NCBI GenBank assembly: GCA_014825775.1
Contig: MVAQ01000251.1
Location: forward strand, 1-29,299
Length of the DNA stretch: 29,299 bases
Reading direction: 5' to 3'
Source: Krasilnikovozyma curviuscula
Taxonomy: Eukaryota > Basidiomycota > Tremellomycetes > Cystofilobasidiales > Mrakiaceae
Positions 21,275-29,299 of the stretch are shown here, one piece after another. The first letter of the stretch is position 1. Each line of letters starts with the position of its first letter. A program made the position numbers and the translations under genes. The notes beneath the pieces are model-generated. The model was given only the letters and a program-made list of their open reading frames with translations. It was not told the origin of the DNA and did not search any database.

Positions 21275-22813
21275 ATGCTCGCTGCTCTCGTCGTGGATGG
21301 AAAAGATACGTACGAGCTCACGGAGGTGCCAATCCCTGAGCTCTCAGACGAACTGTTGCTCGTCAAAATTGGAGCTGCTGGCCTGTGGTGAGTTTATCTG
21401 ATCATTGACGGTAATGGGGAGAGGTCTCGAGGCTACCTAGTATTGTCCCTGACGTCGTACAAATAGCCACACGGACATTCAAGTCTTGGAGAAAGATCCA
21501 TATCAACCCATATTACCAATTGTTGGATCTCATGAGCCAGCAGGCACAGTTGTCAAAGTGGGATCTAAGGTGAAAGGTTTCAAAGTTGGGGACCGTGTTG
21601 GTATCGCCTGCAACTTCGGATTTTGCGGTGACGATGGACATGGAAACGACAGGAAAGGAGGACCAAAGTGTAAATACTGCTCTATGGGAGAGCAGGAGGA
21701 GCTCTTCTGCACCAATCCTAGCCGTGGATCTCATGGAGTCTTCAACCCCCCGACTGGAATGATCAAGAGCGGTGGGGGTGGGTTCGCAGAGTATGCCCTG
21801 TCAGATCCGTACTGGACAGTGCTTCTCCCCGAATCGCTCTCATTTGTGGATGCAGCCCCCTTACAATGTGCTGGTGAGCCCAAATAATTCTGTTGCTTCA
21901 AAGGGAGCGTTCTTTTGCAGGCACTAATTCATTTCTTCGGTTGCTTAGGGGCGACCATCTATCCTGCCCTAGAAAAATCTGGTGTCTCACCTGGGGACTG
22001 GATATCGATACAAGGATTGGGTGGCCTTGGACATTTAGGTGCGCGAGTTGTTTAGAAAGGCGGGAGCGGCGCAATGTTATGCAAATGCTTGATCTTTACT
22101 GACAGCCTTTCTTCCTATCTGTTTATCCTTGTCGTTAATATAACTTATTACAATTTTAGGGGTCCAAATGGCTGTCGCTATGGGGATGAAGGTCTTGGGT
22201 ATCGACGTTAAACAGTCCTCCATCGTCGCTCTGGATGCGCTTCCTTCACACCTCAAGCCTCATGCCCTGCTCAATACTTATGGACTCTCTGAAAAAGAAA
22301 TAATTGACAAGGTCCGTGATCTCACTGATGGAGAACGTCCTGCTGCAACCGTCGTTGCTACAGATGCGCTTCCCGCCTTTGAGGTAAGTGACCTTGCTAG
22401 TTGTTCGACGGATTTTAGCAGCATCACTGACCACAAAAAGATCTCCATCCCCTGATTTATTTGTTTATAGATTGCAGCCAAGATCGTGAGACCGCTCGGA
22501 AACGTCGTCGTAGTAGGACTTGTACGCTATGATATCTTGTCTGATCCGTTTCGATAGCTTACATCACATCCTTATTTTTCAGCCCACTAAGTTCTTACCA
22601 ATTTCAGCACACGACTTAGTTTTCAGAGGTGTCAAAGTGTTTGGATCTCTTCACGGCGACAAGAAGGCAATTCAGAGAATGGTGGAGCTCGTCGCTGATA
22701 AGGGCATCTCTGTCCACACCACAACGTATGCATTAGAAGATATCAATGAAGCGGTGAAGTTTTACAGATCTGGAGAGGCAACAGGTCGATTGGTTGTTGA
22801 CACTAGCCTTTAA
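21275..22813 (+). CDS. Zinc-dependent alcohol dehydrogenase (MDR superfamily)
   Basis: Six exons: 21275-21387, 21467-21873, 21949-22038, 22160-22383, 22471-22521, 22583-22813, giving 371 residues in phase. It oxidises alcohols or reduces aldehydes with NAD(P). Catalytic zinc ligands are C38 (LCHTD), H60 with E61 (GSHE) and C172 (LQCAG). The nucleotide-binding GLGGLGHLG is near 195-203, and the acid in VLGIDVK suggests NAD rather than NADP. The C-terminus GRLVVDTS is that of yeast-type ADHs. The structural-zinc lobe is unusual: the first Cys of the normal C-x2-C-x2-C-x7-C set is replaced (GPKC), the last spacing is nine residues, and an extra Gly/Asp-rich loop with C86 and C91 precedes it. The substrate is unknown; ethanol-type or other primary alcohols are possible. 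The fifth exon is only 51 nt. Confidence 0.88.
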
Positions 22814-23005
22814 TCAGTCTTGGTTATAAATTCCTTGATCGCGCGACGTAGCACTTATGAGAGTAAAAGGGGCTATTTCCTTGTATTTTCTTCTGACAGC
22901 TTACAGTCACGCAAACACAACCCAAGTGTCATAGACTAGGAAAATTGCCTTCAACCTGAAGGTTCTACCTACCGCCACCCACTCTATTTCAACAGAAAAC
23001 AAAAC
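22814..23005. other. Intergenic region between ADH and PITH genes
   Basis: About 190 bases, the 3' flank of ADH and promoter of the PITH-domain gene. Nothing else is visible. Confidence 0.4.
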
Positions 23006-23919
23006 ATGAGCCATAATCATGGACATGGAGGTCACGGCCAAGGACACCATCATGAAGGATGCGACGACCACTTAAGGGCGGAGGATGGGGAGCAGCAGAG
23101 TTTGTATGGGAAAATCGACCGTCAGTACGAACTCATCCTACAGTTCTTTGGTTTGCTCTTATCTGATGGTCCGGCCGCCTTGGTTACCCCAGTCGATAAT
23201 GTTGTAGCTCTTAATGCTTCGGATGAAAGTCCAGCTCGAGGGGTATTCAAGCCATTTGATTTAAAGGAGGATGAAACTGTCTGGATTGAGAGTGACGCTG
23301 ATGCTGAGCTCATCATACACGTTCCTTTTACTGGGAACATTAAATTGAGGAGTAAGTACATCTTGTGTACTAAGGAGTACTGAGGGAGTTAGTTGACGAG
23401 TAAAAAAAAACCCCTGCTGTGACCAGGCATTTCTATCAAGGCACCGCCGGGGGACGAGTTTCCAGAGAAATTGCTGGTCGTGAGTATTGCAATACTATAC
23501 AGGAAATTACTAGAGCTAACGCTCTGACGTTTCGCTGACAGTTCTCCAACAAACTCCTAAGCTTCGACGATGTGGCATCTGCTAAGGCGACGCAGGAGTT
23601 TCAGCTAGTATCAAGTTCAGAGGCAGTTGAGTATGATGTGCGGTGAGTCAACATTGTACTTACTGATCGAAAAGCCTTTATTGACTGGCACAACTTACGC
23701 TCCAGTCCGTCGAAGTTTCCATCCGTTTCCAGCGTTACCCTCTTCTTTCCATCCTCGACAGGTGGAGATGAAACGAAGGTATTCTACATCGGCTTCAAAG
23801 GATCTTGGTCACCGTTCACGAAAGACCCATCTTTCCAGATCGTTTATGAAGCGGTCGCCAACCCCAAAGATCACAAAGCGCACGCTGGAGGTGACGGGCA
23901 GGGTTACGGTTTACAATAG
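23006..23919 (+). CDS. PITHD1: PITH-domain protein (PITHD1-like)
   Basis: Four exons: 23006-23351, 23427-23479, 23542-23642, 23706-23919, giving 237 residues in phase. The PITH domain (formerly DUF1000) is the proteasome-interacting domain also found at the C-terminus of thioredoxin-like TXNL1. It is a beta-sandwich without known catalytic activity. Diagnostic segments are ARGVFKPFDLKEDET, WIESDADAELIIHVPFTGN, IKAPPGDEFP, FSNKLLSFDD, and TKVFYIGFKGSW near the end. The N-terminus is His/Gly-rich (MSHNHGHGGHGQGHHHEG), like that of animal PITHD1 and a possible metal-binding stretch. The start is the first ATG and fits the family exactly. The length is slightly above the human protein (about 211 residues) because of an insert near residues 45-70. 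It is convergent with muskelin, 180 bases apart. Confidence 0.9.
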
Positions 23920-24099
23920 CTTTATTGACTTTTTGACGATGAAACTGCTGAAGGAAGAAAATTATATGGCACATAATTCCTAAATGAGAACAAAATACTG
24001 CAAGTGTTCACTACCACGCAGGAATTACTGCATTTACAAGCTTGCAAAGGATGGGATGCCCAACTGACAATCAATATCAGAGTGTTCAAATAAAAATAT
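23920..24099. other. Convergent 3' flanks of the PITH and muskelin genes
   Basis: About 180 bases between two tail-to-tail stop codons. It should contain both poly(A) regions, with possible overlapping 3' UTRs. No other feature is visible. Confidence 0.45.
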
Positions 24100-27000
24100 C
24101 TAGATACTTAACCGACCAATACCATCGCACAAATCAACAAGGTTACCCTCCGGCTCCCTGTTATCGCGTGATGTGAACGAGCATATCGCCTGGAAGACTT
24201 CTAACCTCTGCTTGTGGACCTGCCGCGAAGGAAGCTTGACGTCAGAGTTCTCTATAGACAAGAGACTGTCCTTTGTGTAGCTTGCAGATGATGAGGCCAT
24301 CCGTGTAGACTTTGACAGAAGATGGGCTAAAAGCGATCGGAACATTGCACTTCTGTGGTTTCAGAGGAATATGGGTGAGCTTCAATCAACCGAGAGAAAG
24401 GAAGAGAATTGTCGTACTCATCCTCATCATCATGATCAACAACAGCATGTAGTTTTGTTTGAAGATACTGCAACGCCTCCATCGCGTCAGAAGTTTCACA
24501 CATTTCAAGATACCTAAGGATAGAGCAGTCAGGAGAGGTTATCACTGAGCAGATTCAAATTTGCGCACCTCTCACGACGAAGTGCAAGAAGGGTTTTCCG
24601 TTCGACGAACCCATGCAGAGCAGGTCGTTCAATCTTCAGTTTCCAGAAGTCGCCTAACCGATCCGTCGATTTGCCAGCCGTTCCATCAGTCGTTCCTGGA
24701 TTTCCGCCAAATAAATAGAAAGTATCTGAGTTTTGATCCAATATCATTTGATGACCAAATCTAGGTATTGGCTGTCAATGTGGAGGCAACCCGAGAATGT
24801 CAGCTAGAGCTCAGCGAGGCGACAGCGAAAAAAAACTCGACGTACCTCGTCGCAGACATCAACGCCTAATCCACTTCGACCACCAAGCCAGCGATCCAGT
24901 GAGTCTTCTTCCTGTTTTTGTTTAGGACCTCCAGACCCTTCAGCAGCGTCCAACCTTGTCCATTTACACTCATTATCCAAGCTACAAGTCCAAAGCTCCT
25001 TCTTTGCAACCGTCTGCTGCCCACTGGTTTCTTTAACTTGACCAGAGAGGTAAACAATTTCATTACTCTCGGTATCGAGGCATGCTCGGGCGGTGAATGC
25101 CGGAGAGGGGCCAAAATGAGGTGGAACAGCGTAGTCGCGGGTGATGAGGGTCAGCTGGTGAGTGTCGAGATTGAAAGACCAAAGATCCGAGAGATATGTC
25201 CTGTTGTGGAGACCACCAAAGATGTAGATCTGTCGCTTCTGAGAGTCCATTACCATGCAGTGACCTGGCAAGGGTACAAGAGTCAGCGTTAGGAAGAGAC
25301 GTTAAGGGGACGGAGTTGAGACCTACCGCTTCGGCTGATGATATTACCTTTGTCACCCTTGCCATGCTCAAAAAGCTTTTCCCATTTTCCTTCATCCAGC
25401 GAGTATTTGAACATCCCACTGTACGTGAAGCTCGAGTTAGACGGCTTAGCGCCATCGTTGACAGAGGAATACTTTGTTCCACCAAAGACGTAAATATGGC
25501 GTTTGTCGACTAAAAAGCGAAACTATTATCAGCAAGCGAAACATAAACCACTAATCTTCATATTCCTCACTCACTGCACATATCACAATCGTAAATAAGC
25601 TCAGGTCCACCATCTCCTGCTGTATCAGAACTCAGCAGCCTCCAGTTCCCTTTACCCTCACGGGCACCTTCGTAGATCCAAAAATCAGATTTTGAGGATG
25701 AAATGCCTTCAGCTTGATCTCTAGGGTCAAGATATTTTCCTGCAGAAAGAAGATAAAATCAGCTATGGGGTGTAGATTCAAATTGCGTTAGACGAACCTA
25801 AGAGATAAAGGTCGCCATTTCCTACTTCATCAACTGCGAGTTTATGACAGCTCCTTCCTTCCGGCCAGCTTGGTGCTCCCGTCTTCTTTTCCGATGTTGA
25901 CTCTGACAATGAAGGTCCAAGTTTGGTCCACCTGCCTTGAAGTTCATCTTCAGCATCGGTCGACGATTTTCTCCCCATCGACCCAATTTTCGCCTTTTTG
26001 TATCCACCGGGCCCGTCTGAACCATGGGGAGTGACATCACCACGGTTTTGTCCCGTCTTCGGGCTCGCTTCGATGTCCATCACACTGTCCTCCTCCTCGA
26101 AAAGAACTTCTTCGTGCCCCGCAGCTGCTGACCATGCGGATGGCGAGTTGGACCAACACCATAAATCATCAAGGTTTCTAACACCATTCCACCCTCCGAA
26201 CATATACAGTCGTCCATGACCACCAGCAGCTTTGGAGTCAAACACCATCTGATGCCCGCCTCTAGGCCCAGGCACCGACTCCTTTTCTGGGGGTAACAAA
26301 GATACCTCATCTGCAGGTATTGAAGGGATCAAGCATTCCCACTTGACTTTGGGTTGAAGTTGGGAAGTGTAGGCGTCGAAGAGTCCTTCAACTGAGATTT
26401 GACGGAGAATGAATTCGGATTCGTCGTAAGCACCTCGAAGAACAATCGCGTCGTGGAGTTTCGTCAACAGCGGGTGCTCAAATTGCTGGGAAGTGACATG
26501 GGAGGTAGGTGACGACAGCAACGCTTCGAAAGCGCCGAACTGGAGGGTGCTTCGAAGGTATTTCAGGACGAGCAGATTGGTAGATTTCTCTCGTTGCTGG
26601 GAGAAGACATAAGTGCGGATGGATGTGAAGACATGTTAGAATTAACTTTTCAAGACTTTTCAATGTTACATTGCGATGGCTGACCTCAGTGTAGATTTCG
26701 AAAGAAGACTGAACGATTGACGCGTCGCTGATACCTGAAAGAGAAAGAAACCAGATGCTGGGGTTGAAGTTTGGTTGAGCAGCCGCATGAAGTATTATTT
26801 TGACGTATCGGCAGGGAACAGCCTAAACGAGAACATTAATGAAAGGTTGTAATTGGAAAGTCAGCTTAATGTTGTCATGGCACTGACACGAAACAAGGAG
26901 ATGCGTACCCCTCCATCAAAGTCATTTCTCCACCCGACACCCCAAGTCTCATCGGTGGTAGTCGATCGAACTCTCTGATGTGACAGCACGAGCTTGAGGT

Positions 27001-27601
27001 GAGAAGGGTGTAGACCAGCGTAGAGTGAGAACGACTTCGGTGTACATGGGTGAGGTTTCGACGGCTTCCCCAAAGTGACGGACCGCAAGATTGACATTTG
27101 ATGAAGCTGAATTATCAACCAAGCTCCATCGTTCGTTGCTACCTTTCGGTCGTCCGAGTAGGTACTGCTCGAGCCCCAGTCGTCGCCTCCCGAAATTGGA
27201 GCCAGACGAACCGCTGGATTGTACGTTGTGCCGACCGCTGGAGGTGCCTGGAAGCCATAAGCACCCTTTTTGGGTTTATGTATTTGAACTGGCTGCTGGG
27301 ATGCCTCTGCGGTGTTGTAGTGTTGGGGTCGAGGGGACCAGCGTGAGTTTGGATCCTGCGGCCGGTTGAGGAGGATGTTTTCAGGCCCGTAGGGGGGGAA
27401 ACTGGAGCTAACACTAAAAATAGCAGTGCGGGAATCAGACCAGTCATCTTTTGTAAATAATCCTGTTTGTGTTTGGTTTATCACTCACGAGAATATATTG
27501 TACGCCAAAGGCTGAGACAAAACAGGAGCGGCAGATGAGGAGCTCGACCCTGCCCTCACATCTAGGATATCTGATACTGGGACGTAGAGATGGGTAGCCA
27601 T
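24100..27601 (-). CDS. MKLN1: Muskelin homologue (discoidin-like, LisH/CTLH, kelch), GID/CTLH ubiquitin-ligase subunit
   Basis: Ten exons, 5' to 3': 27601-27489, 27413-26909, 26822-26685, 26596-25798, 25739-25575, 25509-25348, 25264-24846, 24771-24569, 24513-24418, 24352-24100. Phases agree, giving 950 residues. Muskelin is a substrate-receptor-like subunit of the GID/CTLH E3 complex in animals and many fungi. The order is: a discoidin-like N-terminus (ENILLNRPQDPNSRWS, then VPCRYVKIILHAAAQPNFNP, about 38-250); a LisH/CTLH-type helical part, HPLLTKLHDAIVLRGAYDES (about 280-310); kelch repeats with RLYMFGGWNG, IYVFGG, IYIFGGLHN and FYLFGG (about 340-810); and the family C-terminus LSALQYL-like EALQYLQTKL ... 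EGNLVDL. Exon 4 carries an acidic, Ser-rich insert inside a kelch blade. The splice from exon 9 to 10 (65-nt intron) is chosen over reading on, because it restores the conserved end in phase. Exon 4 uses a weak GTTCGT donor. Confidence 0.9.
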
Positions 27602-28039
27602 CTCTTATAGGATTCTGTTCCAATGAGATATGGAATGACCAAGAGTTTCTGGGTTGGTTGTCAGGAGCACAACTCTGGTCGAGCGATCCGCTGGGAGTCT
27701 GTTCCCCGACGGCCACGATCTTAATTCACACGAATTCACCTGTTGATATTCTCTTTCTTTTACGAAAGAGAAGAAAATATCGATAAGGTTAGGCTGAGCA
27801 GGTTAAGGTGCTACTCGCCTTTGAGCTACCCAGGCGAAGTTTATTGGCGTATGAGCTTGCTCAAATCGAACACTTCATTTTATTATGACTCCACACCACA
27901 GGGATGGAAGCAGGTCCTTCTTAGCTACTATCACTTCTTTATTCGCTAATAACTAGCATCTTCTCTAAAGAGGTGAATACTACAAAAAGGATACATACAA
28001 CGTTTTGAAACGATAGCAACTAAAACTCCTCAAAGAAGT
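27602..28039. other. Intergenic region: muskelin promoter and 3' flank of the right-edge gene
   Basis: About 440 bases between the stop of the right-edge gene and the muskelin ATG, both on the minus strand. It holds the muskelin promoter and 5' UTR, including a bulged inverted repeat at 27745-27781. The plus-strand frame at 27743-27949 has no family likeness. Confidence 0.5.
27745..27781. repeat. Bulged inverted repeat upstream of muskelin
   Basis: The left arm GATATT plus CTCTTTC can pair with the right arm GAAAGAG plus AATATC. The two halves of the stem are 7 and 6 base pairs with a bulge of about five bases on the right side and a short T-rich loop. It lies about 145 bases upstream of the muskelin ATG, so it may be in the 5' UTR or be a protein-binding palindrome. 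Chance cannot be ruled out in AT-rich DNA. Confidence 0.45.
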
Positions 28040-29299
28040 CTACAGATTTACAACACCACTCGGTAAAGGCACATCCTCATCTGACGAAATCACCTCAAAT
28101 CTTGAAGAGTCTACCACCTTTTTGAGCGATACCAGACCTTCACTCTTCCCCTTGCCCAGCGTAGTTCGACTGAAAGGCTTAGACCTTGAGCTCGAAGAAG
28201 GCTCATCGTTACCGTCCTCCGACGATTCAATTCTGATGACTGAATAACGCTCAGATGAACATTGTCGTTGATCCGATGAAGTGCGCGATGATTTACTGAG
28301 TCGCTGAGGCAGCAGCAGCGGTGGGTTGGGGGTTATTGGCGGTGGGAATGGTGGGATGGATTCAGGAAGCAAGTTTTTGGGTACGAGACTCGTCCCTCGA
28401 CCGTAGGGGATGAACTTGGATATATCTTCGTTCGGTGGTATGATGTGCCGGCGAAGAGGGGTATGGTACTCAGACGTGTCCAGCTTTGGTGGTGGAACGA
28501 GGATGGCGGAGTCATTGGTTTTGCACGATTTGCCATAATGGTATGGACGACCAGAGTACACAAGATCCCCGTTCTCTGAGTTGTTTGAATCTTCTTCCCC
28601 GTAGTTAGAGGGGGATAGGTTACATCCGCCGAAGTCTGTTACTGGTTGGAACGATCGTTTCGTGGAAGGTGACGATGGTAGTGGGTAAGGAGAGCCCATG
28701 AGCCACTCGATGACATTTTGATTCTTCTTCCAGTATTCTACCCACTCAGAAGCGTTTCTGGAATGATTCTATGGAGCTCAAACGTAAGACTGTGAGCCAA
28801 GTCCACGAGTGATCCGATTCAAAGTGACAACTCACCTTCTGCGCTAAGGACACCCAGAATCCAAATCCAGGAGAAGATTTTGAGGTCGTTTTCAACTGGC
28901 CGGCCAACCACTTGATGTCCTCAGTGATAGCACCAAACTGCGATTCTATGGTGGGATTGACGGCTCCAGAAGCTGACGCGTCAACCTTTCGCTTCTTCTT
29001 CTTCCTGACAAGAGGAGACTCTACTAGCAGCGAGGCTTTGTTTTTTGATGACCGACGTGTGGAGGTACAGTTAGATCGTTTCGCCTTTTTCTTTGATTTT
29101 GGCGTGTACAAGAGCCTGAAACGAAAGTAGCGCGACGCAGACCGTCAGGGATGAACATTGAAGGGTAGAACCAGAAGCCAAAGTATATTGTACTTGCTCT
29201 GGTGAAACTAGAGGGGAGGAAATGGTTGATAGCCCAGCTTCAGGCTCACCAACACGGGGAGGCAGTACGAATGGCGAATGAAAGAGCTGGAAATAAGGT
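28040..29299 (-). CDS. 3' part of a gene with a possible Rap1/TERF2IP-type Myb segment (partial)
   Basis: The last two exons are secure: 29115-28836 and 28768-28040, joined in phase across a 67-nt intron, ending in TAG. Sequence left over at 29116-29299 includes at least one more exon, probably starting at 29286. The 5' end of the gene lies outside. The visible protein has a Lys/Arg-rich stretch (KKKKRK, nuclear-signal-like), then ITEDIKWLAGQL ... FWVSLAQKNHSRNASEW across the exon join, then a long Ser/Pro-rich tail with acidic, Ser-rich patches and VISSDEDVP near the end. The segment with spaced Trp residues resembles the Myb fold of Rap1/TERF2IP telomere proteins, but the match is weak and from memory. 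Any nuclear DNA- or chromatin-linked protein with a Myb/SANT-like helix bundle would fit. Confidence 0.55.

Noticed and set aside
21094..21339. Plus-strand frame upstream of and across the ADH start
   Set aside because: It overlaps the ADH first exon in a different frame and has no recognisable family.
24329..24352. A 24-nt intron in muskelin suggested by a TTTTAG acceptor
   Set aside because: Too short for splicing and the wrong phase; a 65-nt intron at 24353-24417 gives the conserved C-terminus in phase.
646..27601. A biosynthetic or defence gene cluster spanning the window
   Set aside because: The genes are of mixed function and orientation, with no pathway linking the dehydrogenases to each other or to the polysaccharide synthase.

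Overview
This is a gene-dense stretch of a fungal nuclear genome. The ten complete genes I could model hold 69 introns in about 18.1 kb of coding sequence. Most introns are 50-90 nt with GTGAGT-like donors and pyrimidine-AG acceptors, and one is GC-AG. This intron density, the compact spacing and the gene content (a Cps1-type polysaccharide synthase, a fungal IML1, a fungal muskelin) point to a basidiomycete yeast of the Tremellomycetes (Cryptococcus/Kwoniella-like). That placement is inference from composition and family resemblance; no species can be named from the window alone. All exon models were built by hand from splice signals, reading phase and remembered family motifs.

Layout, left to right. 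1-345 (+): the 3' end of an unrecognised gene. 646-1863 (+): cystinosin-type PQ-loop cystine transporter. 1864-3111: the longest gene-free stretch. 3112-4515 (+): short-chain dehydrogenase. 4765-7893 (+): DEAH-box RNA helicase of the Dhr2/DHX33 type. 8247-10208 (-): Cps1/hyaluronan-synthase-like family 2 glycosyltransferase, convergent with the helicase. 10987-12301 (-): D-isomer-specific 2-hydroxyacid dehydrogenase. 12518-18596 (-): IML1/DEPDC5, the GATOR1/SEACIT subunit, in 20 exons. 18597-18881: a shared divergent promoter. 18882-21026 (+): Smr-domain endonuclease-like protein related to Cue2. 21275-22813 (+): zinc alcohol dehydrogenase. 23006-23919 (+): PITH-domain protein. 24100-27601 (-): muskelin, convergent with the PITH gene. 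28040 to the right edge (-): the 3' part of a gene with a weak Rap1-type Myb resemblance.

The genes look like ordinary chromosomal housekeeping and accessory genes rather than an operon or a mobile island. Some loose themes exist: a vacuolar amino-acid exporter (cystinosin) and an amino-acid-sensing TORC1 regulator (IML1); translation-linked functions (rRNA helicase, Smr endonuclease); and a subunit of the GID/CTLH ubiquitin ligase (muskelin). I see no CRISPR array, transposon, rRNA gene or convincing tRNA gene. The points most worth a second look are the very small coding exons (5 and 16 nt in CPS1, 16 nt in the SDR), a GC-AG intron in IML1, an unusual structural-zinc loop in the alcohol dehydrogenase, repeated Asn-Gly motifs in two separate parts of the helicase, a lysosome-type sorting signal in cystinosin, and an inverted repeat just upstream of muskelin.
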